From assembly GCF_943914615.1 (NCBI RefSeq), contig NZ_CALUCS010000001.1, forward strand, positions 1 through 64,000: a stretch of 64,000 bases of DNA. Direction: 5' to 3'. The translations under genes and the position numbers were made by a program. Positions 50,927 through 59,917 of the stretch are shown here, one piece after another; the stretch's first letter is position 1, and each line of letters opens with the position of its first letter. Origin of the DNA: an uncultured Corynebacterium sp. (lineage in GTDB: Bacteria > Actinomycetota > Actinomycetes > Mycobacteriales > Mycobacteriaceae). The notes beneath the pieces are model-generated. The model had not been told where the DNA came from. It ran no database searches and was given only the letters and a program-made list of their open reading frames with translations.

Positions 50927-52734
50927 TCAGCGCTGTCAGCGCTGTGAGTTTCGCCTGTCTTGTCGGGCAGCGGTCGGGTGCGGCCGTTCAGCTGCAGCCG
51001 GCGGGTGACGCGCCACAGCCACACGCACATGCCCCACATCATGAGCATCCAGTAGAACGTCATGCCCACGAACAGTGGCGCGCGATCTTGGACCGGCGAG
51101 CGCGGCAGGGTGGGGCTCTGCACCCGGTAGAGGTCGTAGTTATCGGCGCTGAGTACGCGCCGGATGCCCTTGGAGTTCAGCACCTGCAGCGCCTTCGTCA
51201 TCGCCGCGCCGTCGGTGATGGAATACCAGTCCACCAGCACCCAACTCACGCCATTGCGCTTGAGGGTGTTCTTGCCGTTCATAAGGTCCGACAGGATCCC
51301 CATGCTGGTCGGGTTGCCATCCACCACCTGGCCATCGACGACCAGGAATCCAGGGTCCATCGGCGATCCCGGCAGCAACTTTAGCCCCGGATCCACGTGT
51401 GGGCGCTCGCCGCGAGTTCGGTAATTGCCCGGCGGAAGCAGCACAATCTTGCCATTCGGAGCACCAGAGATGATGGTGAACATCTGGCTCCACGTCTCCG
51501 AGATCTGCACGCGTTTCAGTGGCGCCATATCCGCCGGATATGCGGGGACGGTCAGTACACACGCAACAGCCAGGCCGGCGGCCGCGGCCCGCGGCGCCCA
51601 CCGCGAACGGCTGGAATTGTCCGCCTTAGCTGGGGTATCGCGGAGATCCCCAACGCTGCGGCGTGGGTCCATCCGCTCCACCGCCACGGCGATCAGCAGC
51701 ACAAACCCCGGAATCGCTAGGCAGACGAACTTCGAGGTATCGCGGAACATGCCCGCGCCGGGCACGTGGCTAATTGCAAAGCCCATCAAATCCACGCTCC
51801 AGCCGGTGGCCAGCAGAGGGGGCGTCACTAAGGCAAGAACAGTTAGCACCGCAACGCCGCGATAGACGCGCCACAGCTCCTTGAAGCCGAGCATCAGCAC
51901 CACGCAAAGGATCACACTTATGACCACCGAAAACAGGGTGCGCGAGGGCGGGATAGCCTCGGCATTCCAAATCCCCGAAAGCCCCATCGTGGAGGCAAGC
52001 GGGCCTAAGAAGCTTTCTCCGCGGGCGGAGAACAGGGCGGCGGACAGGGCATCGGAGCGGGTCTGCGAAGGATTAGAAACCCAGATCGCCGGCAGCAACC
52101 ACGGCAACGCGGCGATGATGCTGGCAATGAGGCTGCGCAGGCGCTCCCCGTGCGAGGGGGCGAATACCAGCGCCGTGATCAGCGCCAGGATCAGACCAGT
52201 CGGCACAAAGCCACACAAGCAGATCGCCACATACAGCAGACCGTGGGAGCGCGCGGCGGCCAGAAAAGCGACCGCAGGCAGCAGCATGCCCGCAGTGGCG
52301 ACGGTCCACTGGCCCTGCAGAAAACGCTCGATGACGAACGGATTCCACACCACAAACAAAGCGGCAACCAGCTGCGCGGACATTCGCCCGCCCGCCATAT
52401 CCCGCACCATCGCGGCGGCGAAGTAGCAGCCCATCAGGCAGGAAACCAGGACGAGTGCGCTGGCCAGGAGCGTAGCGGAGACGGTGGGGGAGAAGAGCGT
52501 TAGCACCGCATCCTGCGGCAGGGCGCGCGGGGCGCCGTCGTTGATGCCCAGGTTGTTGGAATTCTCCGGCAGGGAATCGGGCACGAACATGTCCCGCAGC
52601 AGAAACGCCTTCGAGGAATCCGGGCGCAGACCCAGCCAGAACGGCCACAAAGTGACGATAGAGACGAGGAAAGACCACCCCAGCGCGATCCGGCGATCGC
52701 GCTTGGTGGTGGTCTTCGGCGGCTGTGGCTTCAC
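50923..52734 (-). CDS. Polytopic membrane protein (Rv0226c-like)
   Basis: About 603 residues with ~12 hydrophobic segments and an extracytoplasmic C-terminal domain, ending in one more membrane segment (FVGMTFYWMLMMWGMCVWLW). The layout resembles GT-C type enzymes. It follows the DUF3068 gene, as Rv0226c follows Rv0227c. GTG 52734 was chosen because an upstream TTG at 52821 would overlap the DUF3068 gene; neither has a good ribosome site. A dispersed-motif variant runs antisense in one loop. Precise function unknown. Confidence 0.8.
   Translation of the reverse strand: MKPQPPKTTTKRDRRIALGWSFLVSIVTLWPFWLGLRPDSSKAFLLRDMFVPDSLPENSNNLGINDGAPRALPQDAVLTLFSPTVSATLLASALVLVSCLMGCYFAAAMVRDMAGGRMSAQLVAALFVVWNPFVIERFLQGQWTVATAGMLLPAVAFLAAARSHGLLYVAICLCGFVPTGLILALITALVFAPSHGERLRSLIASIIAALPWLLPAIWVSNPSQTRSDALSAALFSARGESFLGPLASTMGLSGIWNAEAIPPSRTLFSVVISVILCVVLMLGFKELWRVYRGVAVLTVLALVTPPLLATGWSVDLMGFAISHVPGAGMFRDTSKFVCLAIPGFVLLIAVAVERMDPRRSVGDLRDTPAKADNSSRSRWAPRAAAAGLAVACVLTVPAYPADMAPLKRVQISETWSQMFTIISGAPNGKIVLLPPGNYRTRGERPHVDPGLKLLPGSPMDPGFLVVDGQVVDGNPTSMGILSDLMNGKNTLKRNGVSWVLVDWYSITDGAAMTKALQVLNSKGIRRVLSADNYDLYRVQSPTLPRSPVQDRAPLFVGMTFYWMLMMWGMCVWLWRVTRRLQLNGRTRPLPDKTGETHSADSAD
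51821..51839 (+). repeat. Dispersed motif, long variant
   Basis: GGCGTCACTAAGGCAAGAA, antisense in the Rv0226c-like gene. It shares the GGCAA insert with the copy at 57004-57022. Confidence 0.7.
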
Positions 52735-52774
52735 AGCCAACAGTCTAGTGGCTCGGCGGAAATAATTGCGGGAA

Positions 52775-54022
52775 TTACTTAGCCGCCAGGCGTGCGGAAC
52801 GGTGAGCGATCCAGCCGACAACCAGCAGGATCAGGCCAACCACGCCCAGGATCCATGGCAGGATGGTGCTCATCAGCTTCATCTTGTCCAGCCCCTCGCT
52901 GGCCTTCTTCATCTGCCTCTCGCGGGACTCGTCATCCCATTCACCCGGGAAGTACACGGCGGTGCGGGTCGGGTTCTTGATCTCCTCTTCCTTGTTCTCG
53001 AGGATCTGCTGTGCCTCTTCGTCGTCCTGCGCGTAGTACTGGAAGACTTCCTCGGAACCGTTGACGATCACGCCGGTATCCGGCTGCACGCGCAGTACGC
53101 GGTGGACGGTGTAGTAGCGGGACAGCTCAACCTCGGGGCCGAGATCCTTCTTCTCGTCGGCCTTTTCATCCTTCTTCTCGGCCTGTTCGCCGTCTTTGTT
53201 CTTGATGTCGGCCGGGTCGATGCCCCAGACCTTCGCCGGGAACTTCAGACGCAGTGCGGAAAGGGTGCCCTTGTCGCCCTTGGACAGCTCGCCGTCGGCC
53301 TCCAGGCGCTCGCGCAGAGCTGGGTACAGCTCGGTCGGGGGAACGGTCTGCTCGAAGCGGTAGACCTTTTCGCCGTCCTGCTCTTCCTCACCGACGTAGT
53401 CGATCGGCTGGGTCTTCAGGATCTGCATGTCGAAGTAGTCGTAGGACTTGCGATCCGTGCCCATCGGGAACTGATAGGTGATGCCGGGGCGGGTGAACGG
53501 AGCGACGGAAGCCTCTACCTCTTCGTCCTTACCCTCGTTGGCGGCTGCATCCAGCGCCGGGGCGTTCAGCTCAACCGAGGAAGTCGGATCTGGCACAGGC
53601 ATCTGGGTCTTGCGATCCAGGGTGACGTGGTCGATCGACGCGCTGATCAGGTTCTTCGGCTCTTCCTTGTCCGTACGGAACAGGGTCTGGCCGGCCTCCA
53701 GCGTGACGACCTCCTTGTCCGAAGGCTCCTGTGCAGTGGTGAAGCGCTGGGACTGCATCTCCAGGTCCTTGTTGATGAAGCAGCTCACCCGGGGGTTGTC
53801 GCCCTTGCATTCCGGCTTGTTCTTGTTATCGCCCACAGGCTTGCCGGCAGCTAGCGCACCGGAATCCAACAGGTTACCGGGGGTCTTCGGGGTGCCGGTG
53901 GTGGAAACCAAGTCCAGCGGCAGCACCTTGCCCTTGGGGACAACATAGGTGGGCAGAGCGATGGCAAAGACCAGCATCGCTACGCCGAGCACAATCGCTA
54001 CGGAGGAAAGGATTCTCTTCAT
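52775..54022 (-). CDS. DUF3068 membrane protein (lipomannan maturation)
   Basis: A 415-residue protein with an N-terminal membrane segment (ILSSVAIVLGVAMLVFAIAL), a large extracytoplasmic domain (about residues 30-370) and a C-terminal membrane segment (LPWILGVVGLILLVVGWIAH). This is the DUF3068/Rv0227c family; its corynebacterial homologue has been reported as needed for lipomannan maturation and lipoarabinomannan-like glycolipid synthesis. A highly charged insert (about 265-292) is specific here. Divergent from the acyltransferase. Confidence 0.88.
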   Translation of the reverse strand: MKRILSSVAIVLGVAMLVFAIALPTYVVPKGKVLPLDLVSTTGTPKTPGNLLDSGALAAGKPVGDNKNKPECKGDNPRVSCFINKDLEMQSQRFTTAQEPSDKEVVTLEAGQTLFRTDKEEPKNLISASIDHVTLDRKTQMPVPDPTSSVELNAPALDAAANEGKDEEVEASVAPFTRPGITYQFPMGTDRKSYDYFDMQILKTQPIDYVGEEEQDGEKVYRFEQTVPPTELYPALRERLEADGELSKGDKGTLSALRLKFPAKVWGIDPADIKNKDGEQAEKKDEKADEKKDLGPEVELSRYYTVHRVLRVQPDTGVIVNGSEEVFQYYAQDDEEAQQILENKEEEIKNPTRTAVYFPGEWDDESRERQMKKASEGLDKMKLMSTILPWILGVVGLILLVVGWIAHRSARLAAK

Positions 54023-54202
54023 AGGAGGGGGTTCCTGACTCTATCTGTTGAAATCGGTTGAAATTTATCCGGTGACTACATTTAGCCCTTAAAGCTTCCA
54101 ATACTTTAGCCAATCAAAACTAGATACTTCGTAGATTTAGAATATTTTTCAAGAAAAATCGTCGGGGGTGTTTTCGCGTACAGGTCGGTTAGGCTGATCC
54201 TG

Positions 54203-55498
54203 ATGAGCACGAAAAAAGTCACAGCCCGGCCCATGCCCTTTCTGCCTGCACTGGAGGGGCTGCGCGCGATTGCCTGTTCCGGCATCATCATCACCCACGT
54301 TGCGTTCCAAACCGGCGCGGATACGGGGAACCTGCTGAACCGCATGATGGCGCGCACGGACTTCTTTGTGCCCGTGTTCTTCGCTCTATCCGGGTTTCTG
54401 CTGTGGCGCCGCCACCGCGCGGACTTTGCGGTATCTACCTCGCAGGACAATCTGCTGACCTTGGCGGGTTACTACGTGAAGCGCCTGGGGCGCATCTTCC
54501 CGGCCTACCTGGTTACCGTCGCGGTTGTGCTGTTGTTCTTCCCGGTTGCGGGAGCGCCGACGGTGTGGCAGATGATCTCGAACGTCATCATGGTGCAGAT
54601 CTACGTCGACGGTGGGCTGATCGGCGGGCTGACCCACCTGTGGAGCTTGTGCGTAGAGATGGCTTTCTACCTGGTGCTGCCTGTGATTGCGGTGGCGTGG
54701 GGGCGTCGAGAAAGAAAATGGCGCATCGTGTGGATCGTTGTAGTGGCGGCGGCGAGTTTCGGCTGGGCCTTCATCCCCGCCTTCGCCGAGTCCCCGGCGC
54801 CGGGTGGTTTGAACCCGCACATCATGCCACCTGCGTTTATCGCGTGGTTTGGGGTGGGGCTGCTCGGCGCGGAGCTGGAGTCTATCGTGCAGGATCGTGC
54901 CTACGCGCGCACGGGTAAGGACGGGGCCGAGGGTATTGACGCCCGGTACCAGCTGCCGGAGGTGCGATTTGTAGCGAAGTTTCGCTGGGGGTTCTGGTTG
55001 CTGGCTATCGGTGCGCTGGCGGTCGCGGCCTCGGACGGGCCGGAGGGCCTGACGCACGCGGCGCCGGCGGAGTTCGCCCGCCGGACGCTATATGGCCTGG
55101 TGTTCGCTGCCGCGCTGATCGTTCCTTATACGCTGGCGCCGCGGTCGAGGTTCTTGGAGTCGGCACTGATGCAGGCGCTGGGCCGCTGGTCGTATGCGAT
55201 CTTCCTGTGGCACATGTCGCTGCTATCGCTGGTGTTTCCGCTGCTGGGCGTGCCACTGTTCAGCGGGCACACCGCCCTGGTGCTGGTGGCTACGTTTGTG
55301 CTGAGCGTGCCGGTGGCCGCGCTGAGCTACTCCTTTGTGGAGGAGCCCGCGCGCCGGGCTATTAATTCCTGGTGGCGCTCGGTTCGGGATGCCAAGCGCG
55401 GGGCTCGCGCTGCAGAGGCTGCAGTAGGCAAGACAGAGACCACCACGGCCAGCAGCACGACGGCGAGCGCGCCGTTCACCACGAACCCGCCCGCGTAG
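54203..55498 (+). CDS. Acyltransferase-3 family membrane protein (Rv0228-like)
   Basis: A 431-residue integral membrane O-acyltransferase with ten hydrophobic segments. Family motifs: LPALEGLRAIACSGIIITHV with the catalytic His near residue 33, FFALSGFLLWRRH, and FLWHMSLLSLVFPL followed by SYSFVEEPARRAI. The last ~45 residues are a Thr/Ala/Ser-rich tail that is antisense to the end of aftD (172-bp overlap), so the functional protein probably ends near residue 390. An imperfect motif copy (54702) falls in a loop as GRRERK. Likely acylates an envelope glycan or glycolipid. Confidence 0.88.
   Translation: MSTKKVTARPMPFLPALEGLRAIACSGIIITHVAFQTGADTGNLLNRMMARTDFFVPVFFALSGFLLWRRHRADFAVSTSQDNLLTLAGYYVKRLGRIFPAYLVTVAVVLLFFPVAGAPTVWQMISNVIMVQIYVDGGLIGGLTHLWSLCVEMAFYLVLPVIAVAWGRRERKWRIVWIVVVAAASFGWAFIPAFAESPAPGGLNPHIMPPAFIAWFGVGLLGAELESIVQDRAYARTGKDGAEGIDARYQLPEVRFVAKFRWGFWLLAIGALAVAASDGPEGLTHAAPAEFARRTLYGLVFAAALIVPYTLAPRSRFLESALMQALGRWSYAIFLWHMSLLSLVFPLLGVPLFSGHTALVLVATFVLSVPVAALSYSFVEEPARRAINSWWRSVRDAKRGARAAEAAVGKTETTTASSTTASAPFTTNPPA
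54702..54718 (+). repeat. Dispersed motif, weak variant
   Basis: GGCGTCGAGAAAGAAAA in a cytoplasmic loop of the acyltransferase. Confidence 0.45.
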
Positions 55499-58400
55499 TA
55501 GTTTCCGCTGCCCCAGGCGCCGCGGATGCAGAGTAGCAGTGCCAGGAACGCGGCCGCCCCGGTGATGGTTTTGCCCGCCAGAATGGCGCGGCGGAAGGCA
55601 CGGCCCCGTGGGGTGTGCTCTGTAGCCTGGGCCTTGTCTGCTGCCGCTGTCTCAGCTATCGCTGCCGCCGTACTATCCGGCAGCGCCGGCATCCGGCGGG
55701 TCCGCCGCATCACGAAGACGCACAGTCCCACCAGCACCAGCGCCGCCATTAGGCCGATGGCCAGCCACGCGCGGTATAGTTTCGTGCCCTCGAAGTGGAT
55801 GGTGACCAGCCCGGACTTGCCCTCCGGGACGAGCCACCCTTGCTGCCAGCCATTCACCGTGATCGGCGTGAGCTGCGTGGTTTCGCCGCCTTCTTCCAGT
55901 GTGGCGATGCGCCCAGGGTTCGCCTGTGAGGGGCTGAACAGCACGCGCTTCTTATCCGAGGCCTCCAGGCGGGTGGATTGTTCGCCGGGCGTCAGCTGCT
56001 CCCGCGGGCTGGCCTGCTCCACCGGCTGTGCCGCCGGGATTTCCCGCACGGCAGCGCCGAACAGCGGCTCGGCGACGGAGAGCGCCGCCCAGCGCGCCGT
56101 GGTGGACAGCACGTGCTTGCCCGCGGACAGGTTCAGGGTGTCGCCGCAGGTATAGTCCTTGCCGTCGATGGTCACGGGCGCCTGGTTCTCGCGGGCACAT
56201 TCGGAGGTGTGCACCACAACCGGCAGCTCGCCCGGGCCGTTGCCAATTGCTTCCGGCACCTCGAAGCCGCGCAGCATGACGGATTCGTTGATTTCCTGGC
56301 CGAATACCCACCGGTTCAGTGTTGATCCCGCGGTCGACCCCGCGTTGGCCTGTGGAGCGTCGCCGCCATCCACCGGGGGCACCGTCGGCACGCGCCGCGG
56401 CGTGACATCCTTCTCTCCATCGGCCAGTACCTTCGCCTCGGCCACGCCGAAGTCGCCGAAGGAGCCCACGATCGTCACGCGGATCGCATCGGCCCGCCCA
56501 GCGGGAACCTTCACTTTGTTGGTCTCGCCGGCCTTGAGGGTTGCCGACGTGCCCGACACGATTTTCCCCTGCAGGTACGTCGTCACCTGCACACGCGTAG
56601 GCCGGCCCTGAATGTCCAGGTGCAGGCCCAGCCTGTTGTATGCCTCGTCCAGGCGGAACTCGATGTACTGCCCCGCCGCGTTGCCGACCGTCGGCCGCCA
56701 TGCTGTCCTGTGCGAACCATCCACCGCGGAGGTTGCGGAAGAGTACGTTTCCGCTCCGCCGAAGCTCGTCGGGTCCGCGGCGGTGGAGGAGACCCGCACC
56801 TCGCCGCGGCCTTCCACGTGCGTCATCTGCTCCGGCGGAACCTCCTGCCCGTCCGCATCGCGCACGGGGTAGTCGCGCACCGGGTTCAGCACCTGCACCG
56901 GGTCGTCTTGGCTGCGGATCTCGCTGTCCGCGCCCACCACGTTGCCGTAGTTGTGGTCGCGCAGCGCGGGCGTGTCCGTCACCGTCTGTGCGGGTAGCTC
57001 TAGTTCTTTGCCTTGTGACGCCCCCACACGCGCCCGCGCCGCACCCTGCCTACCCAGGGCCGCGTCCGCCGCTGCCAGGCGGGGGAGGGATTCGGCGCTG
57101 GAATGGGAGACGTCGAGGCGTTCGGCGTCAATAATCCGCAGGTCACCCGCAGTGCCCACAGTACCCTCAGTGCCCGCAGTGTCAGAAGCAACAGGATCGA
57201 CCCGATAGATCCGCACCTGCTCGTCGTCGCCGAAGGCGGCGGCCTTGCTGAAACCTCCGGAGCGTTCGAGGGTGCGTTCGATCCGCTTGGCGCCGGGGGT
57301 ATCGGCGGCGGTGGTCAGGTCGTAGCGTAGTGCCAGGTAGCCCACGCCCTGCTGCCACAGTGCGGCGGCGAGGGAGGGGCTGGCGGTGCCGGCTTCCAGC
57401 TCCCGCTGCACGCCGTCGAGGCCGCGGATGGCCTCGGGCTGCACTAGCGGCACGGAGTCGCGCACGACCCACGGCACGTCCAACAGGGGCTGGGCGGGTT
57501 CGTCGCGGGTGTTTCCCCAGGTCTGGCGAGCAAAGCGCGCCTTGGGGAGGATCATGGTGCGGGCGGGGGCGTGGGTTTCCCCTGCTTCCTTGGCGACTTC
57601 CGAGTTCAGCCAGTCCGCGGCCTCGGTCCAGTAGTCGGGCACGCTCCGGTAGGCGTCCGCGGCGGCGATGCGCCCGGACCAGCCTGTGGCGGTGACCACC
57701 ACGACGAGCAGGCAGATGGCGATGGCGCGGGGGACCTCCGCGTGCTTCTCCGGGTGGAGCCACCGCGCCCAGCGTTCGCGGCTAAGGCCCGGCCAGGGCA
57801 GGCGCGCCAGGCCGTGGGCGATGCCCACTACCAGCACCAGTCGCACCAGGGGGTCGAACTTGTGCAGGTTGCGCAGCGGGGCGCCCGCGCCGTCGAGGAA
57901 CTCCCGCCCCCAGGAGGCCAGCGGGGAGATCGGGGCGGTGGCGAAGACCATCGCGGCCACGCCCAGTAGCAGGATCGCCAGCCAGCGGCGGGCGAAGGGC
58001 AGCTGCGGGCGGGTGAGCCCCCACAGGCCCAGGAATGCCACCAGCAGGGTGCCCGCGACGAAGACGGGTTCGCCGACCAGCTCGTAGCCGCCCTGGCGTT
58101 CGGAGGAGAGGAAGGGAGTCCAGCTGGTGGTGCCGCGCAGGATCTCCGCGAGGTTCATCCAGTTGGTGGTTAGGGATGCGGACTCGATGTAGTCCGTGAA
58201 CGGCGGGGAGTATTTGCCCAGCAGGAGCAGTGGGCCGATCCACCAGAAGGTGGCCAGCAGGCCTGCGGGCACCCACCACAGCGCGAAGTACAGGCCCACG
58301 CGCGGGCGGCGGATGCACATACCCAGCCAGAAGATCACGGCGGGCAGGATGGCCACGGCGGTGGCGATGGCGTTCACCGCGCCCAGGCACAGTACAGCCA

Positions 58401-58989
58401 GGGCGCTCAGCAGGGCGTATTTAGCCAGGTAGGAGCGTGTGCGACGGTCGGGCCAGCTACGGTTACCTGCGCGAGAGCCAGCAGCATTCCGCGCCAGCAT
58501 CGCCGCGCTCGCCACGGGTAGTAGTACCCACGGCACAAGCGCGCATACCCACGCCTCGGAGCTAATGGCCCCGAGCGTGGTGAGGATCCGCGGGGAGAGC
58601 GCAAAGAGAATGCCGGCGATCACCCGCGAGCCGCGGCTGCCGATGCCGAGTCGTTGCAGCAGTAGGACCGTGCCGGCGAACGCGAGCGCCAGCAGCAGCC
58701 CCCACCACAGGCGCTGCGTGACCCAGCCGGGCAGGAAAGAGAATATCGCGAAGAACAGGCCGTGCGGGAACAGGTACCCGTAGGCCTGGTTCTGCAGCTG
58801 CCCGAGCGGAAAAGTATCCGTCCAGGGGTACAGCGCCTGGCGGAGGAATCCCCAGGGGTTGGTCGTCAGGTCCAGCTTCGTATCGGCCGAGGTCAGCCCG
58901 GGGGACTGTAGGAATGCGAAAAGAAACCACGCGAGGGTGCTATACACCCAAGCGCGGCGAGAAAGGGGGCGATGCGCCGTGGTTGGCAC
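55327..58989 (-). CDS. aftD: Alpha-(1->3)-arabinofuranosyltransferase AftD
   Basis: A GT-C membrane arabinofuranosyltransferase that uses decaprenylphosphoryl-arabinose to branch arabinan. The 1220 residues are shorter than mycobacterial AftD (~1400). About eleven membrane segments occupy residues 10-440 (TLAWFLFAFLQSPGLTSADT, then TNPWGFLRQALYPW, matching the DUF3367 start). Large extracytoplasmic carbohydrate-binding-like region (about 450-1080) and two C-terminal membrane segments follow. GTG 58989 matches the conserved N-terminus. The 3' 172 bp overlaps the convergent acyltransferase. DUF2613 gene precedes it by 14 bp, as in mycobacteria. Confidence 0.93.
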   Translation of the reverse strand: MPTTAHRPLSRRAWVYSTLAWFLFAFLQSPGLTSADTKLDLTTNPWGFLRQALYPWTDTFPLGQLQNQAYGYLFPHGLFFAIFSFLPGWVTQRLWWGLLLALAFAGTVLLLQRLGIGSRGSRVIAGILFALSPRILTTLGAISSEAWVCALVPWVLLPVASAAMLARNAAGSRAGNRSWPDRRTRSYLAKYALLSALAVLCLGAVNAIATAVAILPAVIFWLGMCIRRPRVGLYFALWWVPAGLLATFWWIGPLLLLGKYSPPFTDYIESASLTTNWMNLAEILRGTTSWTPFLSSERQGGYELVGEPVFVAGTLLVAFLGLWGLTRPQLPFARRWLAILLLGVAAMVFATAPISPLASWGREFLDGAGAPLRNLHKFDPLVRLVLVVGIAHGLARLPWPGLSRERWARWLHPEKHAEVPRAIAICLLVVVVTATGWSGRIAAADAYRSVPDYWTEAADWLNSEVAKEAGETHAPARTMILPKARFARQTWGNTRDEPAQPLLDVPWVVRDSVPLVQPEAIRGLDGVQRELEAGTASPSLAAALWQQGVGYLALRYDLTTAADTPGAKRIERTLERSGGFSKAAAFGDDEQVRIYRVDPVASDTAGTEGTVGTAGDLRIIDAERLDVSHSSAESLPRLAAADAALGRQGAARARVGASQGKELELPAQTVTDTPALRDHNYGNVVGADSEIRSQDDPVQVLNPVRDYPVRDADGQEVPPEQMTHVEGRGEVRVSSTAADPTSFGGAETYSSATSAVDGSHRTAWRPTVGNAAGQYIEFRLDEAYNRLGLHLDIQGRPTRVQVTTYLQGKIVSGTSATLKAGETNKVKVPAGRADAIRVTIVGSFGDFGVAEAKVLADGEKDVTPRRVPTVPPVDGGDAPQANAGSTAGSTLNRWVFGQEINESVMLRGFEVPEAIGNGPGELPVVVHTSECARENQAPVTIDGKDYTCGDTLNLSAGKHVLSTTARWAALSVAEPLFGAAVREIPAAQPVEQASPREQLTPGEQSTRLEASDKKRVLFSPSQANPGRIATLEEGGETTQLTPITVNGWQQGWLVPEGKSGLVTIHFEGTKLYRAWLAIGLMAALVLVGLCVFVMRRTRRMPALPDSTAAAIAETAAADKAQATEHTPRGRAFRRAILAGKTITGAAAFLALLLCIRGAWGSGNYYAGGFVVNGALAVVLLAVVVSVLPTAASAARAPRLASRTERHQELIARRAGSSTKE
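57004..57022 (-). repeat. Dispersed motif, long variant (in aftD)
   Basis: GGCGTCACAAGGCAAAGAA on the minus strand, in frame as Gly-Ala-Ser-Gln-Gly-Lys-Glu in the extracytoplasmic region of AftD. Confidence 0.7.
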
Positions 58990-59003
58990 GTGATGGTGCG
59001 CCT

Positions 59004-59210
59004 TTATTCGGAAATGCGGCCGCCGTACTGGACGGCGCCCAGGAATGCGTTGTCCTGGTTCACGGCGATCTGTTCGTCAGTGGGCAGTTCAGTGGTATCG
59101 GCCATTGCGCCAGCGCCGAACGTTGCGGCGCCGCCCAGGATCAGGCCTGCAACTGCGGAGGCGACCAGTGCACCCAGGCCACGACGGTTAGAGGCGGTTT
59201 CGTTAGCCAT
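59004..59210 (-). CDS. DUF2613 small membrane protein (Rv0236A-like)
   Basis: A 68-residue protein with one membrane segment (GALVASAVAGLILGGAATFG) and a short exported tail (TTELPTDEQIAVNQDNAFLG). DUF2613 is nearly always upstream of aftD; a partner role with AftD is likely by context. AGGAAT lies 5 nt before the ATG. Confidence 0.9.
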   Translation of the reverse strand: MANETASNRRGLGALVASAVAGLILGGAATFGAGAMADTTELPTDEQIAVNQDNAFLGAVQYGGRISE

Positions 59211-59308
59211 GTTAATTCCTGTTCCTAGTGGGATTGTTGTGGTTTTAGCGTACTAGCTTCTTGTGGATAGTACCCAATGAAACGCCATCAGACCTTCGTT
59301 TGGGAAAA

Positions 59309-59848
59309 CTAGTCCTCATCTTCGATCGGCGGGACGATCAATACGGGGCGACCGGCATTCTTGATAATGCTGTCCGAAACGCTGGACTGTAGGAAGGATT
59401 TCCAACCCGACAGGGCGCGAGTGCCCGTGACAATCAGATCCACGTCCAGCTCATCGGCAGCGTCAACGATGGCGCTCCAAATAGCTGTTCCGGACTCTAC
59501 CAGAAAGGGTTCGGTAACAAAACCATGGGAATTGGCCAGATCCACGCCCTCGTTGCAGATGTTTACTGCCTCTGCGTATGCCGGATCGTCGTCCTCCGGC
59601 TGCTCGCCGGTTTCGTTGGACCAATCGTGCTGCATCATGCCGCTCATACCTGCCGCGCGCGCAGCTTGGCGGTGGATCGGCTCCCACACGGTCAGGATGT
59701 AGGCGTTCTTGGCGGACAGGAAGCGCCCGGCGTGCTCCACAGCGCCGCGGGCTTCGGCGGAGCCGTCGTAGGCGATCAGGACGGTATCGCCGCTCGCGTC
59801 GAAAGCCGGCTGGTGTGCTTGCTGGGCTTGTTCTGCCTGCTCGGTCAT
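59309..59848 (-). CDS. Universal stress protein family protein
   Basis: A 179-residue single-domain UspA-fold protein: VLIAYDGSAEARGAVEHAGR at the start, DLIVTGTRALSGWKSFLQSS, then SVSDSIIKNAGRPVLIVPP. The glycine pattern for ATP binding is partly kept. ATG 59848 has GAGGAG 8 nt upstream; the frame runs on to 59932 without support. Divergent from the NagZ-like gene with a 69-bp gap that must hold both promoters. Cytosolic; stress role by family only. Confidence 0.88.
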   Translation of the reverse strand: MTEQAEQAQQAHQPAFDASGDTVLIAYDGSAEARGAVEHAGRFLSAKNAYILTVWEPIHRQAARAAGMSGMMQHDWSNETGEQPEDDDPAYAEAVNICNEGVDLANSHGFVTEPFLVESGTAIWSAIVDAADELDVDLIVTGTRALSGWKSFLQSSVSDSIIKNAGRPVLIVPPIEDED

Positions 59849-59917
59849 GTGTATCGCTCCTCGGTGGCACTTTACGATTGGTGCACTGCTTGTTGCGTTT
59901 GTTACTACGTTAATACT

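Noticed and set aside
52766..53854. Plus-strand open frame opposite the DUF3068 gene
   Set aside because: Complementary-frame artefact; the DUF3068 frame has membrane segments and synteny.
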